DNA of 64,000 bases from Xanthomonas sp. XNM01 (GCF_014851915.1 NZ_JACVAP010000001.1:1302001-1366000); one strand, 5' to 3'. Shown: positions 1 to 8,887, numbered from the stretch's first letter. Made by a program: numbers and translations. Notes: generated by a model from the sequence alone, not told the origin.

Positions 1-401
1 GTCTCGGCGCTGACCAGCCCGTCGAGCTGCTCGACGACCTGCCGCGCACGCGCGAGCTGGTGCTGGTGCTCGTCCGCGTCGCTGAGGCCGGCGGGCAGCG
101 TCGAGGCAACGATGAAGGCCGCCAGCCGGTCTTCGGGATACTCGACCCGGGCCAGCGCAACCGCCGTCCCGTTGAGCAGCCCGGTGGTGCGCGCATGCGC
201 CCGCTCGGGCGACGGGAAATCCACGCAGTAGACCTCGCCGAATGCGAGATGGCCATTCCAGGAGCGGTTGGCCAGCATGACCGACTCGCCATCGACGAAG
301 CCCGTGCCGACCGCTGCCGGCGGGGCGGCGTGGAGGGACGGACCCGCCGGCAGCGCGAGCAGGCCTGGCAGGCATAGCAGCAGTCGGCGGATCGATCCCA
401 T
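1..401 (-). CDS. Exported protein of unknown function, 3' part cut by the window edge
   Basis: This frame reads from an ATG at 401 and stays open to base 1, giving at least 133 residues with no stop. The N-terminus (MGSIRRLLLCLPGLLALPAG) has a basic start, a hydrophobic core and small residues, so it looks like a Sec signal peptide. The mature part has one visible Cys (in GEVYCVDFPSPERA) and a charged helical stretch (DADEHQHQLARARQVVEQL). I do not recognise the family. It is transcribed away from the OmpA-like gene, with 224 bases between the two starts. Function is unknown; the call rests on codon structure and the signal peptide. Confidence 0.7.
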   Translation of the reverse strand, partial: MGSIRRLLLCLPGLLALPAGPSLHAAPPAAVGTGFVDGESVMLANRSWNGHLAFGEVYCVDFPSPERAHARTTGLLNGTAVALARVEYPEDRLAAFIVASTLPAGLSDADEHQHQLARARQVVEQLDGLVSAE

Positions 402-507
402 GGCCTGTTCCCTGGCGGAGTAGATGCTGTGCCGGAGCATGCCCCATCCGCGATGCCGGGCCGGTGAATCGCGGCCGCGCGATGCGTGCGACCGTCCTGA
501 TCGACGG

Positions 508-526
508 ATGAACGTCCCTTGTTCAT
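508..526. promoter_or_regulatory. Short inverted repeat in the divergent intergenic region
   Basis: ATGAAC and GTTCAT form a perfect 6-base inverted repeat around 7 bases, midway between the divergent starts at 401 and 626. It could be an operator. I see no convincing -35/-10 pair next to it, so the call is weak. Confidence 0.25.
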
Positions 527-625
527 GTTTGTGTTCCCGTCACGCTGGCTGCCGTAGCATCCGCGTCCGTGAACCCCGCCTGCCGCGTGGCAGGAGGTTC
601 GACCGGTCACTCGAGGAGAGCACCC

Positions 626-1303
626 ATGATCCGATCGCAGACGCTGAACCTGCTGGCCGCGGCCGCGCTGACCGCCCTGGTCGCCACCGGTTGCCAGACC
701 ACCAATCCCTACACGGGCGATGCCCAGATGAACCGCACCAGCCGCAACGCGCTGATCGGCGCGGGTATCGGCGTCGCCGCGGGTCTGCTGACCGGCAACA
801 GCGCGGTCGAGCGCCGCCAGCATGCGCTGATCGGCGCCGGTGTCGGCGGCCTGGCCGGCGGCGCGGTCGGTGCCTACCAGGACCGCCAGCAGGCGGTGCT
901 GCGCGACAAGCTGCAGGGCAGCGGCGTCAGCGTCACCCGCACCGGCGACAACATCACGCTGAACATGCCGGGCAATGTGACCTTCGCGTTCAACAGCGCC
1001 AACCTGGACCCGCAGTTCTATCCGGTGCTGAGCAGCGTCGCCGACGTGCTCAAGGAGTACGACAAGACCGTGGTGGAAGTGGCGGGCCACACCGACAGCA
1101 TCGGTGGCGACGACGTCAACCAGCGTCTGTCCGAGCAGCGCGCCAATGCCGTTGCCCAGTTCCTGACCGCGCAGAACGTCAACCAGGCGCGCTTCATCGT
1201 GGTCGGCGCGGGCAAGCGTCACCCGATCGCCAGCAACGACACCGAAGCCGGGCGCGCGGCCAACCGCCGCGTCGAGATCACCCTGGTGCCCGTGCGTTCC
1301 TGA
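626..1303 (+). CDS. OmpA-family peptidoglycan-associated outer-membrane lipoprotein (YiaD-like)
   Basis: The 225-residue product would tether the outer membrane to peptidoglycan. Residues 1-23 form a lipoprotein signal ending in a VATGC lipobox (Cys23). Residues ~45-85 are a glycine-zipper stretch with two ALIGAG repeats, as in Rick_17kDa/YiaD-like proteins. Residues ~115-222 form the OmpA C-terminal domain, and its peptidoglycan-binding signature is visible (GHTDSIGGDDVNQRLSEQRA). The start at 626 is preferred because GAGGAG lies 6 bases upstream and the lipoprotein signal begins there; an in-frame ATG at 569 has neither. The gene stands alone and ends in a hairpin. The family is certain; the specific paralog is not. 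Confidence 0.9.
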   Translation: MIRSQTLNLLAAAALTALVATGCQTTNPYTGDAQMNRTSRNALIGAGIGVAAGLLTGNSAVERRQHALIGAGVGGLAGGAVGAYQDRQQAVLRDKLQGSGVSVTRTGDNITLNMPGNVTFAFNSANLDPQFYPVLSSVADVLKEYDKTVVEVAGHTDSIGGDDVNQRLSEQRANAVAQFLTAQNVNQARFIVVGAGKRHPIASNDTEAGRAANRRVEITLVPVRS

Positions 1304-1327
1304 TCCATCGCAGGCAAGCGTCGACGA

Positions 1328-1353
1328 ACACGGGCCGCACATGCGGCCCGTGT
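1328..1353. terminator. Hairpin between convergent genes
   Basis: A perfect 12-base stem (ACACGGGCCGCA with its complement) closes a 2-base loop 24 bases after the OmpA-like stop. It faces the end of the LysR gene. There is no U-run, so it may serve both strands as a GC-rich terminator. Confidence 0.55.
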
Positions 1354-1397
1354 CCATTCCGGCACCGGCCTCCGCCGGGTGTGCCCCGGCGACTGCG

Positions 1398-2450
1398 TCA
1401 GCCGACCACTTCCTCGAGAATCCGCTTGCCTTCGCTCACCGCCGTTGCATCGACACGCGCGGCATCCGCTGTCGCCGCGGCCGCGGCCACGTTCGCATCG
1501 GCCAGCCCCTGCAGGCACTTCGACGGACACTGCATCATCATGTAGTCGGCGTTCGAACTCAGCCGTTCGACCAGGAAATCGACGAAGGCGCGGACTTTCG
1601 GCGACATCACCCGGCCCCGCGGGAACACTGCGTTGAGGTCCACCTCCGGCCCGGTCCAGCCGGCAAGCACGCGGCGCAGCGCGCCGGCTTCGACGTACGG
1701 CTTGACCGTGACGTCGCTGGCCAGGGTCAGGCCCTCGCCGCACAGCACAGCGCCCAGCAGGGCGGACGGGTCGTTGGCCACCATCAGCGGCTGGATCGCG
1801 TAATCGACGGTGCGCGTGCCATCGCTCAACGGCCAGGTGATGCGCGAGGGGTGGTGGTGGTGGGCCTTGCGGACCGCGACGATGCGGTGGTGCTGCAGTT
1901 CTTCCGGATGCAGCGGCTCGCCATGGCGTTCGATGTACTGCGGGCTGGCGAACACCTGGGTCCGGAAGCCGGCCAGACGGCGCGCGATCAGGGTCGAGTC
2001 GGGCAGGTTGCCGACGCGCAGTGCGACATCGATCTCGCTGCCGATCAGGTCGACCGGATCATTGCTCAGATGCATGTCCAGGCGGATGTCCGGGTACTGT
2101 GAGTGGAACTCGCCCAGCAGCGGCGAAATCCACGAAATGCCGATCGAGTAGGGCACGGTGAAACGCAGCCAGCCGCGCGGCCCACCCTGCAGCTGCCCGA
2201 CCGCGCTGGCCGCTTCCTCCAGTTCCTGCGAGATGCGCTGGCAGTGTTCGTAGTAGATCGTGCCGGCTTCGGTCAGGCCGAGCCGGCGCGTGGTCCGGTG
2301 CAGCAGCTGCGCGCCCAGGCGCGCTTCCAGTTCCTGCACCTTGCGGCTGACCGTGGTCTTGGGCAGGCCCAGACTCTTTGCGGCGGCGATGAAGCTGCCC
2401 TGGTCGACCACCTTGACGAAGACCAGGGTGTCGTTGAGATCGTGGGACAT
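1398..2450 (-). CDS. smeRv: LysR-type transcriptional regulator of the adjacent SmeUVWUX-type efflux operon
   Basis: The 350-residue protein has a LysR winged helix-turn-helix at residues ~1-60 (GSFIAAAKSLGLPKTTVSRK) and an effector-binding domain after residue ~90. It diverges from smeU1VWU2X, as SmeRv does in Stenotrophomonas maltophilia, where SmeRv controls that pump. The symbol comes from this gene order. The last ~45 residues (from about SSNADYMMM, Ala-rich) extend beyond the usual ~300-residue LysR length and look disordered. The start at 2450 places the HTH at the usual distance from the N-terminus. A LysR-type palindrome lies ~50 bases upstream (2499-2513), fitting autoregulation and control of the divergent operon. 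Confidence 0.85.
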   Translation of the reverse strand: MSHDLNDTLVFVKVVDQGSFIAAAKSLGLPKTTVSRKVQELEARLGAQLLHRTTRRLGLTEAGTIYYEHCQRISQELEEAASAVGQLQGGPRGWLRFTVPYSIGISWISPLLGEFHSQYPDIRLDMHLSNDPVDLIGSEIDVALRVGNLPDSTLIARRLAGFRTQVFASPQYIERHGEPLHPEELQHHRIVAVRKAHHHHPSRITWPLSDGTRTVDYAIQPLMVANDPSALLGAVLCGEGLTLASDVTVKPYVEAGALRRVLAGWTGPEVDLNAVFPRGRVMSPKVRAFVDFLVERLSSNADYMMMQCPSKCLQGLADANVAAAAATADAARVDATAVSEGKRILEEVVG

Positions 2451-2804
2451 GCGGAGGCTCCAGACGGGGGGAGAGGCGATTGGCCCTGTTGCGGGACGAT
2501 TATTCCCTTTAATCCAGACTAATCAAGTCCCGATTCGGCGCGTAACGTGGCGGCCATTGCTGATCCACGGGTGACATGCCATGTCCTTCAAGCGCCTGTT
2601 CGCGTCCTTGCTGCCTTCGCCGAAGTCCAACGATGGCGCGGGTTTCGTCGCCTCTGTGTTCGGTGGCAGCAAGCCGCGCGGGCATTTCCGGGAGTTCACC
2701 GTGCCGCGCCGCTATCAGCGCGGCGGTGCCGCCAGGAGCGGATCGGGCTCACGTCCGGTCGGGTGCGCGGATGGGATTATCCCCTGCACGGGAGGAAATA
2801 TCCC
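2451..2804. other. Divergent control region between smeRv and smeU1
   Basis: These 354 bases hold no convincing gene. The part near smeRv (about 2495-2530) is clearly A/T-richer than its surroundings and carries the LysR-type box. A 75-codon open frame from an ATG at 2581 has no recognisable family and no good ribosome site, so I leave it uncalled. A GGAGG at 2791-2795 belongs to the smeU1 GTG start. Confidence 0.6.
2499..2524. promoter_or_regulatory. Probable LysR operator (ATTA-N7-TAAT) with TAATC direct repeats
   Basis: ATTA (2499-2502) and TAAT (2510-2513) form a 15-base T-N11-A type palindrome, the usual LysR box. TAATC also occurs at 2510 and 2520, exactly 10 bases apart, so both copies would lie on the same DNA face. 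The site is ~50 bases before the smeRv ATG and ~280 before smeU1. Confidence 0.5.
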
Positions 2805-3587
2805 GTGACCGGGACATTGAGCCCTGAAGTGGTCGTTCTTGGTGCAAGCGGCACCGTCGGCGCCGGCGTGGTGGCCGCGCTGCTGGAAGCCGGCAGCCCG
2901 GTACTGGCGGTCGGGCGCGACCGGCACCGCCTGCAGAAGCTGGCCGCGCTGTATCCGGACGAACCCGGGCTGGAGCTGCTGGTCGGTTCGGTGGCCACCG
3001 AGAAGGCCGGCGCCGCGCTGGCCGCGACGGTCTCCGGCCGTGCCCGGCCGCTGCGCGCGGTGATCGACGCCACCTCCGGCCCGCGCCCGCGCAGCACGCG
3101 GGTCCTGGACGCGCCGGCCGCGCGGTTGCGGCGCACGCTGGACCAGGAGCTGCTGCCGCACCTGATCGCCGCCCATCACCTGCTGCCGCTGCTGGCCGGC
3201 CACCACGACGCCCAGTTCCTGCTGGTCGGCGGACCGGCAGGCGAACGCGCCTGGTCCGGCTACGGCCTGCAGTCGGTGGCCTCGGCGGCGACCCGGATGC
3301 TGATCAACGTGCTGCACGAGGAGGCGAGGCCGCTGGGCGTGCGCGTGCAGCTGATCGGCGTCGATGCGCCGCTGCAGACGCCGCAGAACGCCGCGCATGC
3401 CTGCCCGGGCTGGCCGCGCGCGCTCGAGGTCGGCCGCTGCGTGGTCACGCAGCTGATCAATGGCCGGCGCCGCCCCGGCCCGCTGGTGCCGTTCCGCCGC
3501 GACTGCAGCGATCCGCCGGGCCAGACCCTGTTCACCAGCCTGGTCGACCCACCGTGGGCGGCGCGCGGCGATCCATTGCCGCACTGA
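2805..3587 (+). CDS. smeU1: SmeU1-type short-chain dehydrogenase/reductase homolog, catalytic residues not conserved
   Basis: The 260-residue protein starts at GTG 2805, nine bases after a strong GGAGG; the frame opens further upstream without a ribosome site. It has a Rossmann nucleotide-binding glycine motif (GASGTVG, residues 13-19). The usual YxxxK motif aligns with Y153-GLQ-S157, so the catalytic Lys is Ser. The usual catalytic Ser region reads VGGPAG, without a clear Ser. It may bind NAD(P) but probably lacks classical SDR catalysis. It is the first gene of the pump operon, in the position of smeU1 in S. maltophilia. The role of SmeU1 in efflux is not settled in the family. Confidence 0.8.
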   Translation: MTGTLSPEVVVLGASGTVGAGVVAALLEAGSPVLAVGRDRHRLQKLAALYPDEPGLELLVGSVATEKAGAALAATVSGRARPLRAVIDATSGPRPRSTRVLDAPAARLRRTLDQELLPHLIAAHHLLPLLAGHHDAQFLLVGGPAGERAWSGYGLQSVASAATRMLINVLHEEARPLGVRVQLIGVDAPLQTPQNAAHACPGWPRALEVGRCVVTQLINGRRRPGPLVPFRRDCSDPPGQTLFTSLVDPPWAARGDPLPH

Positions 3588-3650
3588 GTCCCTGCCTGCT
3601 GATTCCGCACCACCGTCATCCGTTTCGCCAATCCACCCGGAGAGAGCCCC

Positions 3651-4850
3651 ATGCATTCCCCCATCCTCAACGCCACACGCCCGTCGCGCATCGTGACGCT
3701 GGGTCTGGTCTCGCTGCTGGCGATGGCCGTCACCGCCGGCTGTTCCACCCAGGCCAATGAGAATCCGCCGCCGCCGGCGGTGTCGGTCGCGCCGGTCCTG
3801 GTCGAGGACGTCGCCCTGTGGGACAGCTTCAGCGGCCGCATCGAGGCCGCCGAAAGCGTGCAGCTGCGTCCGCGCGTGTCCGGCTACATCGACCGCGTGC
3901 ACTTCGCCGAAGGCGAGGACGTGCGCAAGGGCGACGTGCTGTTCACCATCGACCCGCGCCCGTACCAGGCGGTGCTGGCCCGTGCCCGCGCCGACCTGGC
4001 CCGCGCGAAGACGCTCGCGACCCAGTCGCGCAGCGAGGCCGACCGCGCCCGTCGCCTGTCCGAGCAGCAGGCGATCTCGACCGAGACCTGGGAGCAGCGC
4101 CGCGCCACCGCCGAGCAGGCCCAGGCCGACGTGCTGGCCGCGCAGGCCGCCGTCGATGCCGCGCAGCTGGACCTGGAGTTCACCCGCGTACGCGCGCCGA
4201 TCGACGGCCGTGCCGGGCGCGCCCTGGTCACAGCCGGCAACCTGGTCGGCGCCGGCGACGCGGCCGGCGTGCTGGCCACCGTGGTCTCGCGCGAGGTCTA
4301 TGCCTACTTCGACGCGGACGAGCACACCTTCCTGCGCTACGCCGGCATGGCCCGCTCGGGCGAGCGCCCGAGCGAGCGCGATGCCGGTGTGCCGGTGCGG
4401 ATCGGCCTGGCCAATGAAGAAGGCTATCCGCACGCGGGCACGGTCGACTTCCTCGACAACCAGATCGACCGCAGCACCGGCACCATCCGCGCGCGTGCCC
4501 GCTTCGACAACCGCGATGGCGTGTTCACGCCCGGCCTGTTCGCCCGCGTGCAGGTGCTGGGCAGCGGCGAGCGCCGCACGGTGCTGATCGACGACAAGGC
4601 GGTGCTGACCGACCAGGACCGCAAGTACGTCTACGTGGTCGACGCGCAGGGCCTGGCCCAACGCCGCGACGTGCGCCTGGGGCGCCAGGCCGACGGCCTG
4701 CGCATCGTCGAGAACGGCCTGGCTGAAGGCGACAAGGTGATCGTCAGCGGCCTGCAGAAGGTGTTCTTCCCCGGCATGCCGGTGGACGCCAAGCCGGTCG
4801 CGATGCGCGGTGGTGCCGCCGCTGCCGAAGGCGCCGTCGCCGCCCGCTGA
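3651..4850 (+). CDS. smeV: RND efflux membrane fusion (periplasmic adaptor) lipoprotein
   Basis: This 399-residue periplasmic adaptor links the inner-membrane pump SmeW to the outer-membrane channel SmeX. Residues 1-31 are a lipoprotein signal with lipobox VTAGC (Cys31). The biotinyl-lipoyl half motifs are visible (SGRIEAAESVQLRPRVSGYI and IDGRAGRALVTAGNLV). They flank a long alpha-helical hairpin, roughly residues 105-170, rich in Ala/Arg/Gln. The ATG at 3651 follows GGAGAGAG. The gene lies 63 bases after smeU1 and 89 bases before smeW. It belongs to the AcrA/MexE family; the symbol is assigned by operon order. Confidence 0.92.
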   Translation: MHSPILNATRPSRIVTLGLVSLLAMAVTAGCSTQANENPPPPAVSVAPVLVEDVALWDSFSGRIEAAESVQLRPRVSGYIDRVHFAEGEDVRKGDVLFTIDPRPYQAVLARARADLARAKTLATQSRSEADRARRLSEQQAISTETWEQRRATAEQAQADVLAAQAAVDAAQLDLEFTRVRAPIDGRAGRALVTAGNLVGAGDAAGVLATVVSREVYAYFDADEHTFLRYAGMARSGERPSERDAGVPVRIGLANEEGYPHAGTVDFLDNQIDRSTGTIRARARFDNRDGVFTPGLFARVQVLGSGERRTVLIDDKAVLTDQDRKYVYVVDAQGLAQRRDVRLGRQADGLRIVENGLAEGDKVIVSGLQKVFFPGMPVDAKPVAMRGGAAAAEGAVAAR

Positions 4851-4939
4851 GCCAGCGCTCCAGCTCGAATGTCCCTGTGTCCCGTCGCCTTCGTGCGGCG
4901 GGGACGGGGGCGGCTTGACCCTTTCCAGGACAGACTCCA

Positions 4940-7900
4940 ATGGACTTTTCCAGATTCTTCATCGACAGGCCGATCTTCGCGGCCGTGCTGTCGATCGTGA
5001 TCTTCGCCGCCGGCCTGATCGCGGTGCCGCTGCTGCCGGTCGGCGAGTACCCCGAAGTGGTGCCGCCATCGGTGGTGGTGCGCACCGTGTATCCGGGCGC
5101 CAACCCGAAGGTGATCGCCGAGACCGTCGCCACACCGCTGGAGGAAGCGATCAACGGCGTCGAGGACATGATGTACTTCAAGTCCGTCGCCGGCTCCGAC
5201 GGCGTGCTGCAGCTGACCGTGACCTTCAAGCCGGGCACCGACCCGGACGAGGCCGCGGTGCGCGTGCAGAACCGCGTCGCCCAGGCGCAGGCGCGCCTGC
5301 CGGAGGACGTACGCCGGCAGGGCGTGACCACGCAGAAGCAGTCGCCGGTGTTCCTGATGGTCGTGCACCTGACCTCGGAGGACGGGCAGTACGACTCGCT
5401 GTACCTGCGCAACTACATGCGGCTGCACGTCAAGGACGAACTGGCGCGCATCCCCGGCGTCGGCGACGCGCAGCTGTTCGGCGGCGGCGACTACGCGATG
5501 CGGCTGTGGCTGGATCCGGACAGGATCGCCGCACGCGGCCTGACCGCCAGCGACGTGCTGGCCGCGGTGCGCGAGCAGAACGTGCAGGTCTCAGCCGGCC
5601 AGCTCGGCGCCGAGCCGATGCCCACCGGCAGCGACTTCCTGCTGCCGATCAACGCCAAGGGTCGCCTGGAAAGCGTCGAGGAATTCGGCGACATCGTGCT
5701 CAAGAGCGGGGCGGACGGCGAGATCGTGCGCCTGGCCGACGTGGCCCGGATCGAGCTGGCCGCCGGCGACTACACCCTGCGCGCGCGCCTGAACGGCAAG
5801 AACGCGTCGGCGATCGGCGTGTTCCAAGCGCCGGGCGCGAACGCGCTGCAGATCCGCGATGCCGTCTACGGCAAGATGGAGGAGATCACCAGAACCCTGC
5901 CGCCGGGCGTGAAGATCCAGTCGGTGTACGACACCACCGTGTTCGTGCGCGATTCGATCAAGTCGGTGATCACCACGCTGCTGGAAGCCACGCTGCTGGT
6001 GGTGCTGGTGGTGATCCTGTTCCTGCAGACCTGGCGCGCGTCGATCATTCCGCTGCTGGCGGTGCCGGTGTCGGTGGTGGGCACGTTCGCGGTGCTGTAC
6101 CTGCTCGGCTATTCGATCAACACGCTGACCCTGTTCGGCCTGGTGCTGGCGATCGGCATCGTCGTCGACGATGCGATCGTGGTGGTCGAGAACGTCGAGC
6201 GCCACATCGAACTCGGCGCCAGCCCGCTGGAAGCCGCGCATCTGGCGATGAAGGAAGTCTCCGGCCCGATCATCGCGATCGCGCTGGTGCTGTGCGCGGT
6301 GTTCGTGCCGATGGCCTTCCTGACCGGCGTCACCGGCCAGTTCTACAAGCAGTTCGCGGTGACCATCGCCATTTCCACGGTGATCTCGGCAATCAACTCG
6401 CTGACCCTGTCGCCGGCGCTGGCGGCCAAGCTGCTCAAGCCGCACGACGCACCGAAGGATGGGGCCTCGCGCCTGATCGACCGCCTGTTCGGCTGGGTGT
6501 TCCGCCCGTTCAACCGGTTCTTCGGCCGCAGCTCGCAGCGCTACGAGGGCGCGGTGTCGCGTGCGCTCGGCCGCCGCGGCGCGGTGTTCGTGGTGTACGC
6601 GCTGCTGCTGGTGGGCGCGGGCGTGATGTTCAAGGCGGTGCCGGCCGGCTTCATCCCGGTGCAGGACAAGCAGTACCTGATCGCCGGCGTGAAGATGCCG
6701 GAGGGCGCATCGATCGAGCGCACCGACGCGGCGATGAAGAAGATGACCGCCATGGCGATGGAGATCGAGGGCGTGCAGGACGAGATCGCCTTCCCGGGCC
6801 TGAACGCGCTGCAGTTCACCAACACCCCGAACAGCGGCGTGATCTTCTTCAACCTCAAGCCGTCCACCGAGCGCAGCAACACGGCCGAGCAGATCGTGGC
6901 CCAGCTCAACCAGCGCTTCGCGTCGATCGAGGAAGGCTTCACCTTCGCCTTCATGCCACCGCCGATCCAGGGCCTGGGCAACGGTTCGGGCTGGTCGCTG
7001 TTCGTCGAGGACCGCACCCGTCTGGGCTACGGTGAACTGCAGAACGCGGTGATGGCGTTCCAGGGCGCGGCCGCGCAGACGCCGGGCCTGGGCTATCCGA
7101 TCAGCAGCTACCAGGCCAACGTGCCGCAGCTCGATGCCGAGGTGGACCGGGTCAAGGCCAAGGCGCAGGGCGTACCGCTGACCGGCCTGTTCGACACGCT
7201 GCAGACCTACCTGGGCTCTGCCTACGTCAACGACTTCAACATGTTCGGCCGCACCTGGCAGGTGATCGCCCAGGCCGACGGCCAGTTCCGCGACCAGGTC
7301 GAGGACATCGCCAACCTGCGTACCCGCAATGCCAATGGCGAGATGGTGCCGATCGGCTCGGTGGTCAACATCCGCCAGACCTATGGCCCCGACCCGGTGA
7401 TCCGCTTCAACGGCTATCCGGCCGCCGATCTGCTCGGCGATGCCGACCCGCGCGTGATGTCCTCGGGCGAGGCGATGGCCAAGGTCACCGAGCTGGCCGG
7501 GCAGGTGCTGCCGCCGGGCATGGCGATCGACTGGAGCGACCTGAGCTACCAGCAGGCGACCCAGGGCAACGCCGCGCTGGTGGTGTTCCCGCTGGCGGTG
7601 CTGCTGGCCTTCCTGGTGCTGGCCGCGCTGTACGAAAGCTGGACCCTGCCGCTGGCGGTGATCCTGATCGTGCCGATGACCCTGCTGTCCGCGCTGGCAG
7701 GCGTGTGGCTGGTCGGCGGCGACAACAACGTGTTCGTGCAGGTGGGCCTGGTGGTGCTGATGGGCCTGGCGTGCAAGAACGCGATCCTGATCGTCGAGTT
7801 CGCCCGCGAGCTGGAACTGCAGGGCAAGAGCATCATCGACTCGGCGCTGGAGGCCTGCCGCCTGCGCCTGCGTCCGATCATCATGACCTCGGTGGCGTTC

Positions 7901-8113
7901 ATCGCCGGCACCGTGCCGCTGGTGTTCTCCAGCGGTGCCGGCGCCGAGGTGCGCTCGGTCACCGGCATCACGGTGTTCGCCGGCATGGTCGGCGTGACGT
8001 TGTTCGGCCTGTTCCTGACCCCGGTGTTCTACGTCGCGCTGCGCAAACTGGCCAACCGGCCGCTGGTGTCGCACGCGCCGGCCGAGTCCGCCCATGCTGC
8101 CGCTTCGCACTGA
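4940..8113 (+). CDS. smeW: RND multidrug efflux pump (HAE1 class, MexF/SmeW-like)
   Basis: The 1057-residue inner-membrane proton/drug antiporter has the full RND length. It starts with MDFSRFFIDRPIFAAVLSIV (TM1). Two large periplasmic loops alternate with two blocks of membrane helices. The proton-relay motif GIVVDDAIVVVEN is in TM4, with the Asp pair at residues 410-411. The pump probably extrudes hydrophobic antibiotics; SmeVWX in S. maltophilia handles chloramphenicol, quinolones and tetracyclines (family knowledge). Long open frames on both strands within this gene are codon-bias shadows. Neighbours are the adaptor before it and SmeU2 39 bases after it. Confidence 0.95.
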   Translation: MDFSRFFIDRPIFAAVLSIVIFAAGLIAVPLLPVGEYPEVVPPSVVVRTVYPGANPKVIAETVATPLEEAINGVEDMMYFKSVAGSDGVLQLTVTFKPGTDPDEAAVRVQNRVAQAQARLPEDVRRQGVTTQKQSPVFLMVVHLTSEDGQYDSLYLRNYMRLHVKDELARIPGVGDAQLFGGGDYAMRLWLDPDRIAARGLTASDVLAAVREQNVQVSAGQLGAEPMPTGSDFLLPINAKGRLESVEEFGDIVLKSGADGEIVRLADVARIELAAGDYTLRARLNGKNASAIGVFQAPGANALQIRDAVYGKMEEITRTLPPGVKIQSVYDTTVFVRDSIKSVITTLLEATLLVVLVVILFLQTWRASIIPLLAVPVSVVGTFAVLYLLGYSINTLTLFGLVLAIGIVVDDAIVVVENVERHIELGASPLEAAHLAMKEVSGPIIAIALVLCAVFVPMAFLTGVTGQFYKQFAVTIAISTVISAINSLTLSPALAAKLLKPHDAPKDGASRLIDRLFGWVFRPFNRFFGRSSQRYEGAVSRALGRRGAVFVVYALLLVGAGVMFKAVPAGFIPVQDKQYLIAGVKMPEGASIERTDAAMKKMTAMAMEIEGVQDEIAFPGLNALQFTNTPNSGVIFFNLKPSTERSNTAEQIVAQLNQRFASIEEGFTFAFMPPPIQGLGNGSGWSLFVEDRTRLGYGELQNAVMAFQGAAAQTPGLGYPISSYQANVPQLDAEVDRVKAKAQGVPLTGLFDTLQTYLGSAYVNDFNMFGRTWQVIAQADGQFRDQVEDIANLRTRNANGEMVPIGSVVNIRQTYGPDPVIRFNGYPAADLLGDADPRVMSSGEAMAKVTELAGQVLPPGMAIDWSDLSYQQATQGNAALVVFPLAVLLAFLVLAALYESWTLPLAVILIVPMTLLSALAGVWLVGGDNNVFVQVGLVVLMGLACKNAILIVEFARELELQGKSIIDSALEACRLRLRPIIMTSVAFIAGTVPLVFSSGAGAEVRSVTGITVFAGMVGVTLFGLFLTPVFYVALRKLANRPLVSHAPAESAHAAASH

Positions 8114-8152
8114 CGTATCCGTCTTTCCATTCGAATCCAACAAGGTGTTCCC

Positions 8153-8887
8153 ATGACTCACGCAAACAAGATCGCCCTGGTCACCGGCGCCACCCGCGGC
8201 ATCGGCCTGGAAACCGTGCGCCAGCTGGCCCGGGCCGGCGTGCACGTGCTGCTGGCCGGCCGCGACCGCGGCCGGGCGGTGGAGGCGGCGCTGTCGCTGC
8301 AGGCCGAAGGGCTGAGCGTCGAGGCGCTGCAGCTGGACGTCACCGACCAGACCAGCATCGACGCGGCGGTCGAGCAGGTGAACCAGCGCCACGGCGTGCT
8401 CGACATCCTGGTCAACAACGCCGGCATCATGATCGACGACATCGCGCTCAAGCCCTCGCAGCAGACGCTGGAGACCTGGCGCACGACCTTCGACACCAAT
8501 CTGTTCGCGGTGGTCGCCACCACACGCGCCTTCCTCCCGCTGCTGCGTGCGGCGCGCGCAGGCCGCATCGTCAACGTGTCCAGCATCCTCGGCTCGCTGA
8601 CCCTGCATGCGCAGCCGGGCTCGCCGATCTACGACTTCAAGGTGCCGGCCTACAACGCGTCCAAGAGCGCGGTGAACGCATGGACGGTGCAGCTGGCCTA
8701 CGAGCTGCGCGACAGCACGGTCAAGGTCAACACCGTGCACCCCGGCTACGTGAAGACCGACATGAATGCCGGCGAGGGCGAAATCGAAGTCGAGCAGGGC
8801 GCGCACAGCAGCGTCGCGATGGCGCTGCTGGACGACGACGGCCCCAACGGCAGCTTCACCTACCTGGGCGAGGTGCTGCCATGGTGA
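8153..8887 (+). CDS. smeU2: Short-chain dehydrogenase/reductase of the efflux operon (SmeU2-type)
   Basis: The 244-residue classical SDR has every catalytic feature. TGATRGIG is near the N-terminus for NAD(P) binding, followed by NNAG. The catalytic Ser sits in VNVSSILGS, YNASK holds the Tyr-Lys pair, and HPGYVKTDMN follows. Unlike SmeU1 in the same operon, this one should be an active oxidoreductase. Its substrate is unknown. The stop overlaps the smeX start by 7 bases (ATGGTGA), which suggests translational coupling. An SDR between pump and channel gene is the hallmark of smeU1VWU2X-type operons. Confidence 0.9.
   Translation: MTHANKIALVTGATRGIGLETVRQLARAGVHVLLAGRDRGRAVEAALSLQAEGLSVEALQLDVTDQTSIDAAVEQVNQRHGVLDILVNNAGIMIDDIALKPSQQTLETWRTTFDTNLFAVVATTRAFLPLLRAARAGRIVNVSSILGSLTLHAQPGSPIYDFKVPAYNASKSAVNAWTVQLAYELRDSTVKVNTVHPGYVKTDMNAGEGEIEVEQGAHSSVAMALLDDDGPNGSFTYLGEVLPW

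Noticed and set aside
2581-2808. Short plus-strand frame before smeU1 (starts MSFKRLFASLLPSPKS)
   Set aside because: The start has no clear ribosome site, the rest is Arg/Gly-rich, no family is recognised, and it overlaps the smeU1 GTG start.
4810-8806. Very long open frames in other frames and on the minus strand across smeW
   Set aside because: They are produced by GC-rich codon bias; the translated products are Arg/Pro/His/Gln-rich without domains, while smeW in the true frame is a complete RND pump.
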